NCBI RefSeq assembly: GCF_041052385.1
Contig: NZ_CP163439.1
Coordinates: 7,243,001-7,307,000, forward strand
Source: Streptomyces sp. R28
Lineage (GTDB): Bacteria; Actinomycetota; Actinomycetes; Streptomycetales; Streptomycetaceae
Direction of reading: 5' to 3'
Length of the DNA: 64,000 bases
Below are positions 33,156 to 42,768 of this stretch, piece after piece; the stretch's first letter is position 1, and each line of letters opens with the position of its first letter. The notes below the pieces were generated by a model, which saw only the letters and a list, made by a program, of their open reading frames with translations, had not been told where the DNA came from and did no database searches. A program made the translations under genes and the position numbers.

Positions 33156-35243
33156 CTACTGTTCGGCGCCCAGTACTTCGAAGCGGTCGAGATCCCGCAG
33201 CCACGCATGCGCCGTACCGTCCGACGGCGCGCGCCAGTCGCCGCGCGGGGAGAGGGAACCGCCCGCCGAGACCTTCGGCCCGTTCGGCATGGCCGAGCGC
33301 TTGAACTGTGCGAACGCGAAGAAGCGACGGCAGAAGACCTCCAGCCAGCGCCGGATCTCGGCCAGGTCGTACGCCACCCGCTTCGCCTCGGGGAAGCCGG
33401 GCGGCCAGGCACCGGCCTGCGCGTCGTGCCAGGCGTGCCAGGCCAGGAAGGCGATCTTCGAGGGCCGGAAGCCGTAGCGCAGCACATGGAAGAGCGTGAA
33501 GTCGTGCAGCGCGTACGGGCCGATCTTCGACTCCGTGGACTGCATCTCCTCGCCCGGCACCAGCTCCGGGCTGATCTCCGTGTCGAGGATCGCGGCCAGC
33601 GTCGTGCCGGTCTCCTCGTCGAACTGGCCGCTGGTGATGACCCAGCGGATCAGGTGCTGGATCAGCGTCTTCGGCACACCGGAGTTGACGTTGTAGTGGC
33701 TCATCTGGTCGCCCACGCCGTACGTGGACCAGCCGAGCGCCAGCTCCGACAGGTCGCCGGTGCCGAGCACGATGCCGCCGCGCTGGTTGGCGAGGCGGAA
33801 CAGGTAGTCGGTGCGCAGGCCCGCCTGCACGTTCTCGAAGGTGACGTCGTACACCGGCTCGCCGGACGCGAACGGGTGGTCCATCTCCTTGAGCATCAGC
33901 CGCGCGGTCGGCGTGATGTCCAGCTCGGCCGCGGTGACGCCGAGCGAGTTCATCAGCTTGTGGGCGTTGTCCTTGGTGTGGTCGCTGGTGGCGAAGCCGG
34001 GCAGGGTGAAGGCCAGGATGTCGCTGCGCGGGCGCCCGGCGCGGTCCATCGCACGGGCGGCGACGATCAGCGCGTGCGTGGAGTCCAGGCCGCCCGACAC
34101 CCCGATGACCACCTTCGGGCCGCCGATCGAGGCCAGCCGCTGCTGGAGCCCCGCGACCTGGATGTTGTACGCCTCGTAGCAGTCCAGGGCGAGCCGCTCG
34201 GCGTCCGCGGGCACGAACGGGAAGCGCTCGATGCGGCGCTTCAGGCCCAGGTCCGTCGCCGGCGGGTCGAGCCGGAACCGCACCCGCCTGAAGTCCCCGG
34301 TCCGGGTGGCGTGGGCGCGGCGGTTGTCGTCGAACGTGCCCATCCGCTGCCGCTCCTGCCGCAGCAGGTCGAGGTCGACGTCGGCCACCGCGTACTGGTC
34401 GTCGAGCGGGAACCGGGCCGTCTCCGCCAGCAGGGCGCCGTTCTCGTAGATCATGGTCTGCCCGTCCCAGGACAGGTCGGTGGTCGACTCACCCAGACCC
34501 GCCGCCGAGTACACGTACGCCGCCAGGCAGCGCGAGGACGCCGAGCGGCACAGCAGCCGCCGGTCCTCGGCCCGCCCCACCGTGATCGGGCTGCCCGAGA
34601 GGTTGGCGAGCACGGTCGCGCCGGCCAGGGCCGCTTCCGCGCTCGGGGGCACCGGCACCCACATGTCCTCGCAGATCTCCGCGTGCAGCACGAGGCCGGG
34701 GACGTCCTCCGCCTCGAAGAGCAGGTCCACCCCGAACGGCACCGTCTCGCCGCCGACCCGGATCGTCCCGCCCCGCTCGTCCTCACCCGAGGCGATCTGC
34801 CGCTGCTCGTAGAACTCGCGGTAGTTCGGCGGGTACGACTTGGGTGCGACGCCGAGGATCTGGCCGCGGTGCACGATCACCGCGCAGTTGTAGACCCGGT
34901 GGCGATGGCGCAGCGGGGCCCCGACGACCAGCACCGGGAGCAGGTCGGCCGACCCGGCCACGACCGTCCGCAGCGCCTCCTCGACCTCGTCGAGCACCGC
35001 GTCCTGGAGCAGCAGGTCCTCGATCGAGTACCCGGTCAGGCCCAGCTCGGGGAAGACGGCGACGGCGACCCCCTCCCGCGCGCACCGGCGCGCCTGCCGC
35101 AGGACCGCTTCGGCGTTGGCCTGCGGGTCGGCGATGACGGTGTGGCCGGTGCACGCGGCGACCCGCGCGAAGCCGTGCTCGTAGATCGACCAGAAGTTCA
35201 ACGGACTTCCCCAGGAGAAGCGGACAGTGCTGGCACCGAGCAT
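33156..35243 (-). CDS. nadE: Glutamine-dependent NAD+ synthetase
   Basis: A 695-residue two-domain enzyme that makes NAD+ from nicotinate adenine dinucleotide, ATP and glutamine. The N-terminal nitrilase-type glutaminase has the Glu-Lys-Cys triad near residues 66 (FPELGLTGY), 135 (APKSYPPN) and 191 (HAEICEDMW). The C-terminal synthetase has the PP-loop SGGLDS at about 383-388 and GTGDLSELALGWSTYG. ATG 35243 directly precedes the conserved start VRFSWGSPLNFWSIYEHGF. Length matches the actinobacterial family. It is monocistronic between an ABC gene cluster and the proteases. Confidence 0.95.
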   Translation of the reverse strand: MLGASTVRFSWGSPLNFWSIYEHGFARVAACTGHTVIADPQANAEAVLRQARRCAREGVAVAVFPELGLTGYSIEDLLLQDAVLDEVEEALRTVVAGSADLLPVLVVGAPLRHRHRVYNCAVIVHRGQILGVAPKSYPPNYREFYEQRQIASGEDERGGTIRVGGETVPFGVDLLFEAEDVPGLVLHAEICEDMWVPVPPSAEAALAGATVLANLSGSPITVGRAEDRRLLCRSASSRCLAAYVYSAAGLGESTTDLSWDGQTMIYENGALLAETARFPLDDQYAVADVDLDLLRQERQRMGTFDDNRRAHATRTGDFRRVRFRLDPPATDLGLKRRIERFPFVPADAERLALDCYEAYNIQVAGLQQRLASIGGPKVVIGVSGGLDSTHALIVAARAMDRAGRPRSDILAFTLPGFATSDHTKDNAHKLMNSLGVTAAELDITPTARLMLKEMDHPFASGEPVYDVTFENVQAGLRTDYLFRLANQRGGIVLGTGDLSELALGWSTYGVGDQMSHYNVNSGVPKTLIQHLIRWVITSGQFDEETGTTLAAILDTEISPELVPGEEMQSTESKIGPYALHDFTLFHVLRYGFRPSKIAFLAWHAWHDAQAGAWPPGFPEAKRVAYDLAEIRRWLEVFCRRFFAFAQFKRSAMPNGPKVSAGGSLSPRGDWRAPSDGTAHAWLRDLDRFEVLGAEQ

Positions 35244-35260
35244 AGATCGCCTGATCAGGC

Positions 35261-37159
35261 CTACGCCGTTCCGGGCGAGGCGGGCCGCTCCCCGTGCCAC
35301 GACCGCCACAGCGCCGCGTACGCCCCGCCCGCCGCGACCAGGTCGTCGTGGGTGCCGAGCTCGGTGAGGCGGCCGTTCTCCATCACGGCCACGCGGTCCG
35401 CGTCGTGCGCCGTGTGCAGACGGTGGGCGATGGCGATGACGGTGCGGCCCTGAAGTACGGCGGCCAGGGCGCGCTCGGTGTGGCGGGCGGTCGTCGGGTC
35501 GAGCAGGGCCGTCGCCTCGTCGAGGATCAGGGTGTGCGGGTCGGCCAGCACCACGCGGGCGAGCGCGAGCTGCTGGGCCTGCGAGCCGTCCGTACGGCGG
35601 CCCCCGTCGCCCAGCGCCGTGTCGAGGCCGTCGGGCAGCCGCCGTACCCAGGCGTCGGCGCCGACCGCGGTGAGGGCGGCCCACAACTCCTCGTCCGTGG
35701 CGGACGGTTCGGCGATACGGAGGTTGTCGCGGACCGTGCCGAGGAAGACGTGGTGCTCCTGGGTGACCAGGACGACCTGGCGGCGCAGCTGCTCCGGGCC
35801 GAGTGCGACGACCGGGACACCGCCGACCGTCACCGAGCCGGCGGTCGGCGCGTCCACGCCCGCCAGCAGTCGGCTCAGGGTCGTCTTCCCGGCGCCGGAC
35901 GGGCCGACCACCGCGAGGCGTTCCCCCGGCCGCACGGTCAGGTCGACGTCGCTGAGGACCTCGCCACCGCGGTCGTAGGAGTAGCGCACGCCGGTCACGT
36001 CGAGCCGGTCGTCCGCGGGGGTCGGCGAGTCGGTGTCCGTCGCCTGCGGGGCTCGCGCCAGGCCCTCCACGCGGGCGAACGAGGCGCCGCTGCTCTGCAG
36101 TTGCTCGACCCGCATCAGGATCTCGTCCAGCGGCTCACTCAGCCGTTGCAGATACAGGGCGGCCGCCACGACCGAGCCCAGGCTCAGCGCGCCCCGCTCC
36201 AGCAGCACGCCGCCGAGCAGCAGGACCGTCGTCACGGGAACGACGTACGACACCTCGACGGCCGGGAAGAAGACGGTGCGCAGGAACAGGGTGTGGAAGC
36301 GGGTGCGGCGGGACCTCTCCAGCGCGTCGCGGCTCGCCGCCACCCTTCGCCGTTCGAGGCGCAGGGCCTCCACCGTGCGGGCACCGGACACCGTCGCCGC
36401 GAGGATCTCCGCGACCTCCGAGGTGGCCGCGCCCTCGGCGAGATAGCCGTCGCGGGCGCGGCGCAGGTACCAGCGCATCGCCCACCAGATGCCGCCGAAG
36501 CCGAGTACTCCGCAGAGGCCGAGCAGCGGGTCCAGGATGAAGACCGCGGCCAGCAGGAACGCTGCCTGTACGGAGTTGATCAGCAGCTCGGGTCCGGCGT
36601 CGCGCAGGGTCGTGCCGACGAGGGCGACGTCTGTGGTGCCACGGGAGGTGAGGTCGCCGGTGCCGGCTCGTTCGACGACGTTCGCGGGGAGGGCGAGGGT
36701 GCGGTCCACGAATTCCTCGCGGACCCGTGCGAGGGTGCGTTCGCCGAAACGGTGGCCTACGTAGCGGGCCCAGCGGGCCAGCAGCAGCTGGGCTGTTGCC
36801 GCTATCAGGATCGCCAGGGCCAGTTTGTCGACGGTCGTTACGCCGTGGCCGGCGCGGACCTCGTCGATGATGCGGCCCACCAGCCAGGGGCCGGCCAGGC
36901 CGACGACAGCTGCGAGTGAGTTCAGGACGAGTACGGCTGTGAAGGCTTTGGCGTCGGCTCGGATCAGGCGGGCGGCGGCTCGTCGGACGTCGCGGGGCTC
37001 GGCGATGGGGAGGTGACTCGGTGCATTGGATTTCGTGGCCGGGAGCCCGGGAGTTCGGGTGGTTTGCCGGGTGCGGGTTCGATGTGGCTGGTCGCGCCCC
37101 GCGGCGGAGCCGCTCATCGATACAGTCCCGCGCCCCTGGGAGCGTTTCCGGTCCGTCAA
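35261..37159 (-). CDS. ABC exporter half-transporter D (intact Walker motifs, degenerate signature)
   Basis: A 632-residue type IV ABC half-transporter. An extended N-terminus (1 to about 55) precedes six TM helices (about 75-340). The nucleotide-binding domain has Walker A VVGPSGAGKTTLSRLL and Walker B LILDEATALLD, but its signature reads TDGSQAQQ instead of LSGGQ. TTG 37159 overlaps the TGA of the upstream gene and has AGGAGG seven bases before it. A Streptomyces intergenic-type repeat is embedded in residues about 6-33. It probably forms a heterodimer with the protein encoded upstream; the substrate is unknown. Confidence 0.85.
   Translation of the reverse strand: MTDRKRSQGRGTVSMSGSAAGRDQPHRTRTRQTTRTPGLPATKSNAPSHLPIAEPRDVRRAAARLIRADAKAFTAVLVLNSLAAVVGLAGPWLVGRIIDEVRAGHGVTTVDKLALAILIAATAQLLLARWARYVGHRFGERTLARVREEFVDRTLALPANVVERAGTGDLTSRGTTDVALVGTTLRDAGPELLINSVQAAFLLAAVFILDPLLGLCGVLGFGGIWWAMRWYLRRARDGYLAEGAATSEVAEILAATVSGARTVEALRLERRRVAASRDALERSRRTRFHTLFLRTVFFPAVEVSYVVPVTTVLLLGGVLLERGALSLGSVVAAALYLQRLSEPLDEILMRVEQLQSSGASFARVEGLARAPQATDTDSPTPADDRLDVTGVRYSYDRGGEVLSDVDLTVRPGERLAVVGPSGAGKTTLSRLLAGVDAPTAGSVTVGGVPVVALGPEQLRRQVVLVTQEHHVFLGTVRDNLRIAEPSATDEELWAALTAVGADAWVRRLPDGLDTALGDGGRRTDGSQAQQLALARVVLADPHTLILDEATALLDPTTARHTERALAAVLQGRTVIAIAHRLHTAHDADRVAVMENGRLTELGTHDDLVAAGGAYAALWRSWHGERPASPGTA
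37069..37141. repeat. Streptomyces intergenic REP-like element inside a coding N-terminus
   Basis: The stretch beginning GGGTGCGGGTTCGATGTGGC and ending CAGTCCCGCGCCCCTGGG resembles an element I recall from many Streptomyces intergenic regions. Here it lies between the coupled TTG start of an ABC gene and its first conserved codons. Confidence 0.6.
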
Positions 37160-38877
37160 CTCACGGCCTCCTCGGCGTTCTCGTCCCGTGCCACCAGCGC
37201 TCGGTATCCCGGCTCCCCGTCCAGCAGGTCGCGGTGTGTGCCCGTCGCCGTCACCTTGCCGTCGACCAGGAAATGCACGGTGTCCGCGCGGTCCAGGAGC
37301 AGGGGGGACGTGGACGTCACCACCGTCGTGCGGCCCTGTCTCTCCGCGTGCAGGCGTTGTGCGACCCTCGCCTCGGTGTGGGCGTCCAGCGCGGACGTCG
37401 GCTCGATGGCCAGCAGCACTTCCGGGTCGGCCAGCAGCGCGCGCAGGAGGCGGACGCGTTGGCGTTGGCCGCCGGAGAGGTTGCGGCCCTGGGCGTCGAT
37501 GGGGGTGTCGAGGCCGTCGGGCAGGCCCCGGACAATGTCCTCGGCGACTGCCGTGCGGACCGCCCGTGCGATCGCCGCCTCGTCCCGGCCGTCCGGGCCC
37601 GCGTGGCCGGCGATCAGCTCCCGCAGCGTGCCCGCGAACAGGTCGGCCTCGTGGTCGGCGACCAGGACGCGCGCCCGCAGCTGCGGCAACGCGATCTCGC
37701 TCAGGGGAACGTCGCCCCAGGTCGCGGCCGACGGGACGTAGCGGCCCAGGCGGTCCACGACGGCTGTGGCGTCGGCCGGCAGCGCGGCGGCCAGTGCGGT
37801 CAGGCGGCCCGGCAGCACCCGTACCCCGGACTCGGGGTCGTGCAGTGCCGCCGGCTCCGCGGGCGCGTCCCGGGTGCCGGTGTCGGGCATCGGCTCCAGG
37901 CGCAGGAACCGTACGACTCGCCGCGCCGCCACCACGCCGCGCGCGACCTGGTAGACCATCTCCACGACGAACGCCATCGGGCGGACCAGGACCGCGACGT
38001 AGCCGTAGACCGACACCAACTCGCCGACCGTGATGGCACCTTGGGCGGCCAGCCGGGCCGCCAGCCAGGTCACCACGGCCAGGAACAGCGTCGGCAGCCC
38101 CATCCCGAGTGCCTGCACCCAGCTGGTCACCGCCCCGACCCGGTACCCCTGTGCGCGCAGCCGTTGCGAGTCGCGGTGGAAGGCGTCGGCGACCAGGCCC
38201 TTGCCGCCGAGGCCGTTGAGGACGCGCAGGCCGCCCGCGAGGTCGGCGATCCGTGCGGTCAGTACGCCCTGCCGCTCCCGGTACTCGGTCTCGGTGCCTT
38301 GCAGCCGGCCGAGCAGCGGTCCGACGAGCACGGCGATCGCCGGCATGCCGAACAGCACCACGACCGCGATCGGCACCGATACCGACACCAGCAGCACGGC
38401 GACGGCGAGATAGGCGACGATCGCGCCGAAACCGGGGCCGATGACGGTCAGGCTGCCGCTGATCGTCTGGACGTCGCCCACCCCGATCGTGACGACCTCG
38501 CCGGCCCCGATCCGCCGCGGCAGCGCGGCACCCAGCCGGACCGACTGCCCGACCAGGACCTTGGTGGTGCGGAACAGGGCGTCCATCCGCACCCGGGTCA
38601 TCGTGCGGTGCCGCATGATGCTCAGCCAGGCGTTGAACACGTGCACCCCGGCCAGCGCGCCGGTCCAGGCGGCCAGCGCCGCGTAGTCACCGGGCGCCAG
38701 GCCCTCGTCCACCGCCCGCGAGAGCAGATACGGCGCCGCTGCCAGCAGCACCATCCAGACGGCGGAGATCAGCGCCCCGAGCGCGGACCGTCCCGCCTGC
38801 TGGGTGACCAGCCACCACAGGTACCGGGCGCCGCTGCGACAGTCTGGCTCGCCCGGATCCTCGTACGCGTCGATCAT
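37156..38877 (-). CDS. ABC exporter half-transporter C (degenerate Walker motifs, intact signature)
   Basis: A 573-residue half-transporter with six TM helices (about 30-310). The nucleotide-binding domain is unusual: the Walker A region reads LTALAAALPADATAVVDRLG without a GxxxxGK[ST] motif, Walker B is VLLAIEPTSALD (Asp replaced by Ile), and the H-loop region is VVTSTSPLLL without His. The signature NLSGGQRQR is intact. With the downstream partner, whose signature is the degenerate one, it makes one canonical and one dead ATP site. Its stop codon overlaps the partner's start. Confidence 0.88.
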   Translation of the reverse strand: MIDAYEDPGEPDCRSGARYLWWLVTQQAGRSALGALISAVWMVLLAAAPYLLSRAVDEGLAPGDYAALAAWTGALAGVHVFNAWLSIMRHRTMTRVRMDALFRTTKVLVGQSVRLGAALPRRIGAGEVVTIGVGDVQTISGSLTVIGPGFGAIVAYLAVAVLLVSVSVPIAVVVLFGMPAIAVLVGPLLGRLQGTETEYRERQGVLTARIADLAGGLRVLNGLGGKGLVADAFHRDSQRLRAQGYRVGAVTSWVQALGMGLPTLFLAVVTWLAARLAAQGAITVGELVSVYGYVAVLVRPMAFVVEMVYQVARGVVAARRVVRFLRLEPMPDTGTRDAPAEPAALHDPESGVRVLPGRLTALAAALPADATAVVDRLGRYVPSAATWGDVPLSEIALPQLRARVLVADHEADLFAGTLRELIAGHAGPDGRDEAAIARAVRTAVAEDIVRGLPDGLDTPIDAQGRNLSGGQRQRVRLLRALLADPEVLLAIEPTSALDAHTEARVAQRLHAERQGRTTVVTSTSPLLLDRADTVHFLVDGKVTATGTHRDLLDGEPGYRALVARDENAEEAVS

Positions 38878-38919
38878 CGTTCCCCGTGCCCCGTCCTCGT
38901 CCCTGCCGTCCGCCTACGC

Positions 38920-40773
38920 CTACGCCAGACTGTCCCGCCACGCCCGGTGCAGATCCGCGAACCTGCCCGTCCCCGCGATGAGTTCGGCCGGCGTGCCGTC
39001 CTCGACGATCTGCCCGTGCTCCATGACCAGCACACGGTGCGCGATCTCGACCGTGGACAGCCGGTGGGCGATGACGACGGCCGTACGTCCGTTCAGGACC
39101 GTCGACATCGCGCGCTGCACGGCCCGTTCGCCGGGGATGTCGAGGGAGCTGGTCGCCTCGTCGAGGATCAGCACGGCCGGGTCGGCGAGCAGTGCCCGCG
39201 CGAACGCGACGAGTTGGCGCTGACCGGCGGAGATACGACCGCCCCGCTTGCGTACGTCGGTGTCGTAGCCGTCGGGCAGCGAGCTGATGAAGTCGTGCGC
39301 GCCGATGGCCTTCGCCGCCTGCTCGATCTCCTCGCGGGTGGCGTCCGGCCGGCCGATCGCGATGTTCTCGGCGACCGTGCCGGAGAACAGGAACGCCTCC
39401 TGCGTCACCATCACCACCCCGCGCCGCAGTTCGGGCACGGCGAGTTCACGCAGGTCGACGCCGTCGAGGAGGACCCGGCCGTCGGAGGGGTCGTAGAAGC
39501 GCGCGACGAGCTTGGCCAGCGTCGACTTGCCCGCGCCGGTGGAGCCGACGACCGCGACCGTCTGGCCGGCCGGGATCGTGAGGTCGAAGCGGGGCAGCAC
39601 CTCGCCGCCGGTGCGATAGCCGAACCGGACGCCGTCGAAGACGACCTCGCGGCCGGGGTGCCGGGACTCCAGTGCCGGGAGCTGCTGGGGCGCGGCCGGC
39701 TCGGGGACGGACGGCCGCTGGGCCAGCAGTCCGGCGATCTTCTCCAGGGAGGCCGCCGCCGACTGGTACGAGTTGAGGAACATGCCGAGCCGGTCGATCG
39801 GGTCGTACAGCCGCCGCAGATACAGCACGGCCGCCGCCAGCACACCGAGGGCCAGCGAGCCGCCCGCCACCCGGTAGGCACCCCACAGCACGATCGACGC
39901 GACGGCCGTGTTGGCGACGAGCCGGGAGCCGACGACATAGCGGGCCATCTCCAGCAGCGCGTCGCCGTTGATCCTCTCGTGCCGGGAGTTGAGGACGCGG
40001 AAGTCGGCGTCGTTGGCGGTCTCACGGCGGAACGCGCGCACCGGGCGGATGCCGTTCATGGTCTCGACGAACTTGACGATCACGGCGGCGATGGCGGTGG
40101 AGCGCAGGGTGTACACCCGCCCGGCGCGCCGCCGATACAGCCGCACGAGGAGATACAGCGGTACGAACGAGGCCACCGCGACCGCGCCCAGGCCGAGGTC
40201 GAGCCAGAGCAGCATCGCCGAGATGTAGACGAAGGACAGGATGACGGTGACGAGTTCCTGGAGGCCTTCGTTCAGCAGCTCGCGCAGGGACTCCACGTCC
40301 GTGGTGGAGCGGGAGATGAGCCGGCCCGAGGTGTAGCGCTCGTGGAAGTCGACGCTCAGGGCCTGGGCGTGGCGGAAGATACGGCCGCGCAGGTCGAGCA
40401 GCACGTCCTGGTTGACGCGGGCGGAGAGCAGGATGAAGGCGTACTGCAGCACGCCGGAGGCGAGTGCGCACAGCAGATAGCCGACCCCGACGGCGATCAG
40501 CGGCCCGAGGTCGTCGCGCCGGAACGCCGGTACGGCCGAGTCGATGGCGTACGCCACCAGCAGCGGGCCCGCCTGCACCGCCGCCTGCTGGAGCAGCAGC
40601 AGGAGTGTGGTGACGGCGACGCGGGCCTTCATCGGGGCGAGCAGTGAACGCAGGAGGGCGGCGGTGGCGCCCGGGGGAGTGGGCAGGACATCACGGTCGA
40701 AGGGGTCGTCCGGCCCCAGGGGTTCCTCGGCCGGCTGGTCCTTGCCCGGTGCGGTGGCGGTCGTCGCCGTCAT
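38920..40773 (-). CDS. ABC exporter half-transporter B
   Basis: A 617-residue half-transporter. An acidic/proline N-terminus (1-40) precedes six TM helices (about 50-330). The nucleotide-binding domain has Walker A VVGSTGAGKSTLAKLV, signature ISAGQRQLVAFARAL and Walker B LILDEATSSLD. ATG 40773 overlaps the upstream gene's stop (ATGA) and follows GAGG. It pairs with the preceding gene as a heterodimeric exporter. Family members export lipids, peptides or drugs; the substrate cannot be read from sequence. Confidence 0.9.
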   Translation of the reverse strand: MTATTATAPGKDQPAEEPLGPDDPFDRDVLPTPPGATAALLRSLLAPMKARVAVTTLLLLLQQAAVQAGPLLVAYAIDSAVPAFRRDDLGPLIAVGVGYLLCALASGVLQYAFILLSARVNQDVLLDLRGRIFRHAQALSVDFHERYTSGRLISRSTTDVESLRELLNEGLQELVTVILSFVYISAMLLWLDLGLGAVAVASFVPLYLLVRLYRRRAGRVYTLRSTAIAAVIVKFVETMNGIRPVRAFRRETANDADFRVLNSRHERINGDALLEMARYVVGSRLVANTAVASIVLWGAYRVAGGSLALGVLAAAVLYLRRLYDPIDRLGMFLNSYQSAAASLEKIAGLLAQRPSVPEPAAPQQLPALESRHPGREVVFDGVRFGYRTGGEVLPRFDLTIPAGQTVAVVGSTGAGKSTLAKLVARFYDPSDGRVLLDGVDLRELAVPELRRGVVMVTQEAFLFSGTVAENIAIGRPDATREEIEQAAKAIGAHDFISSLPDGYDTDVRKRGGRISAGQRQLVAFARALLADPAVLILDEATSSLDIPGERAVQRAMSTVLNGRTAVVIAHRLSTVEIAHRVLVMEHGQIVEDGTPAELIAGTGRFADLHRAWRDSLA

Positions 40774-42563
40774 CGGTCGGCCTCCTCGGTCCCGGCCATC
40801 AGGTGGGCGTACTCGGCGTTGCTGCGCAGCAGTTCGTGATGGGTGCCGACGGCGGCGATACGGCCGTCGGAGAGCAGGGCGACGCGGTCCGCGAGGAGCA
40901 CGGTGGACGGGCGGTGGGCGACGATGAGGGCGGTCGTCTCCGCGAGCACGTCCCGCAGGGCGGCCTCGACGGCGGCCTCGGTGTGCACGTCGAGGGCGGA
41001 CAGGGGGTCGTCGAGGACGAGGAACCTGGGCCGTCCGACCACCGCCCGCGCGAGCGCGAGGCGCTGGCGCTGCCCGCCGGAGAGGCTGAGGCCCTGTTCG
41101 CCGACCTGTGTCTCGGTTCCGTGCGGCAGGGCGTGCGCGAAGCCGGCCTGCGCGACCCCGAGGGCCCGCTCCAACTCGGGCTGTCCCGAGCCGTCCGAGG
41201 CCCCCATGAGAACGTTGTCCGCGACGCTGGCGGAGAAGAGGGTGGGCTCTTCGAAGGCGACGGCCACGAGTTCGCGCAGCGATTCCCGGGGCATGGCGGA
41301 GATGTCCTGGCCGTCGAGGGTGATGCGGCCGGATGTCACCTCGTGGAGACGGGGGATCAGGGCGGTCAGGGTCGTCTTGCCGCTGCCCGTCGCGCCTACG
41401 AGGGCCATGGATTCGCCGGGGCGGATGTGGAGGTCGATGCGGTCGAGGACGGGCGGGGAGTCGTCGGGGGCGTCGGGATAGCGGAACCGCACCTTGTGGA
41501 AGCGCAGTCCGCGGTCCTTGCCGTCGCCCTTCGCCGTCGAGACCTCGTGCCCCTCCGGCTCCGCGTCCATCGCCTCGAAGTACCGCTCCGTAGCTGTCGC
41601 CGCCTCCTGGCTCATCGCCAGCAGGAAGCCGATCGAGTCCACGGGCCAGCGCAGCGCGAGCGCGGTCGACAAGAACGCCACCAGCGTGCCCGCCGACAGC
41701 TCCCCGTCCGCCACCTGCACGGTGCCCAGCACCAGCGCCGCCCCGATGGCCACCTCGGGCAGCGTCACGATGACGCCCCAGATCGTCGCCAGCAGCCTGG
41801 CCTTGCGCAGCTCCGTGCCGCGCAGTGTGCGGGACAGCTCCCGGAACGCCAGCGCCTGACTGCGGTGCCGCCCGAACCCCTTGATGATCCGGATCCCGAG
41901 CACGCTCTCCTCGACGACCGTCGTCAGATCGCCGACCTGGTCCTGCGCGCGGCGCGCCACCTCGGCGTACCGCTTCTCGAAGACCACGCAGGTGACCATC
42001 ACGGGCACGGCCGGGATCAGGATCACCAGCCCCAGCGTCCAGTCCTGGAGCAGCATGATGATCACGCCGACGAGGATTGTCACGCCGTTGACCAGCAGGA
42101 ACGTCAACGGGAAGGCGAGGAACATGCGCAGCAGCATCAGATCGGTCGTGCCCCGCGACAGCAACTGCCCCGACGCCCACCGGTCGTGGAACGCCACCGG
42201 AAGCCGCTGCAGATGCCGGTACAGATCCGCCCGCATCCCCGCCTCGACCCCCGCCAGCGGCCGCGCCACCAGCCACCGCCGCAGCCCGAAGAGCAACGCC
42301 TCCGCGAAGCCGAGCAGCAGCAGATAGAGCGCCCCGAGCCACACCCCCGCCGGATCCCGGTCGGCGACGGGCCCGTCCACCATCCACTTCAGGACGAGCG
42401 GAATGACCAGCGCCGCGCACGAGGCGAGGACCGCCACGAACGCGGCGGTGAACAACCGCACCCGCACGGGCCGCACATACGGCCACAGGCGCAGCAGCGT
42501 ACGCACGGCGGAACGGTCGGCTCGATCAGGTCGGTCCTCGGCGGTTGCACGTGTCGTCACCAT
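40770..42563 (-). CDS. ABC exporter half-transporter A
   Basis: A 597-residue half-transporter, first of four ABC genes on this strand. Six TM helices lie at about 35-320. Walker A is LVGATGSGKTTLTALI, the signature LSGGQRQRLALARAV, and Walker B FLVLDDPLSALD. The catalytic Glu after Walker B is replaced by Asp, a mark of the degenerate site in heterodimeric exporters. ATG 42563 has no strong ribosome site. It is coupled to half-transporter B by a four-base overlap. Confidence 0.9.
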   Translation of the reverse strand: MVTTRATAEDRPDRADRSAVRTLLRLWPYVRPVRVRLFTAAFVAVLASCAALVIPLVLKWMVDGPVADRDPAGVWLGALYLLLLGFAEALLFGLRRWLVARPLAGVEAGMRADLYRHLQRLPVAFHDRWASGQLLSRGTTDLMLLRMFLAFPLTFLLVNGVTILVGVIIMLLQDWTLGLVILIPAVPVMVTCVVFEKRYAEVARRAQDQVGDLTTVVEESVLGIRIIKGFGRHRSQALAFRELSRTLRGTELRKARLLATIWGVIVTLPEVAIGAALVLGTVQVADGELSAGTLVAFLSTALALRWPVDSIGFLLAMSQEAATATERYFEAMDAEPEGHEVSTAKGDGKDRGLRFHKVRFRYPDAPDDSPPVLDRIDLHIRPGESMALVGATGSGKTTLTALIPRLHEVTSGRITLDGQDISAMPRESLRELVAVAFEEPTLFSASVADNVLMGASDGSGQPELERALGVAQAGFAHALPHGTETQVGEQGLSLSGGQRQRLALARAVVGRPRFLVLDDPLSALDVHTEAAVEAALRDVLAETTALIVAHRPSTVLLADRVALLSDGRIAAVGTHHELLRSNAEYAHLMAGTEEADR

Positions 42564-42768
42564 CAGCAGCGAGCCTACGGATCGCCACTGACACTGCCCA
42601 CCGAGTTTTGGCCGGACCGGGATCGGGCTTTGGCCCTACGACCTGCGTGTTCGAGGAGTCGTACCACCTCGCCCGGCGGGTCGTAGGCCGCCGTCAGCCG
42701 ATCGGCTGATGCCTGTTCGAGCGCGTCGGCCGATGTGCCGGACCCCGCCCCGCCGGGACCCTCGTGGC

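Noticed and set aside
32982..35453. A long plus-strand frame opposite nadE
   Set aside because: It is a shadow. The minus strand encodes a complete, motif-rich NAD synthetase.
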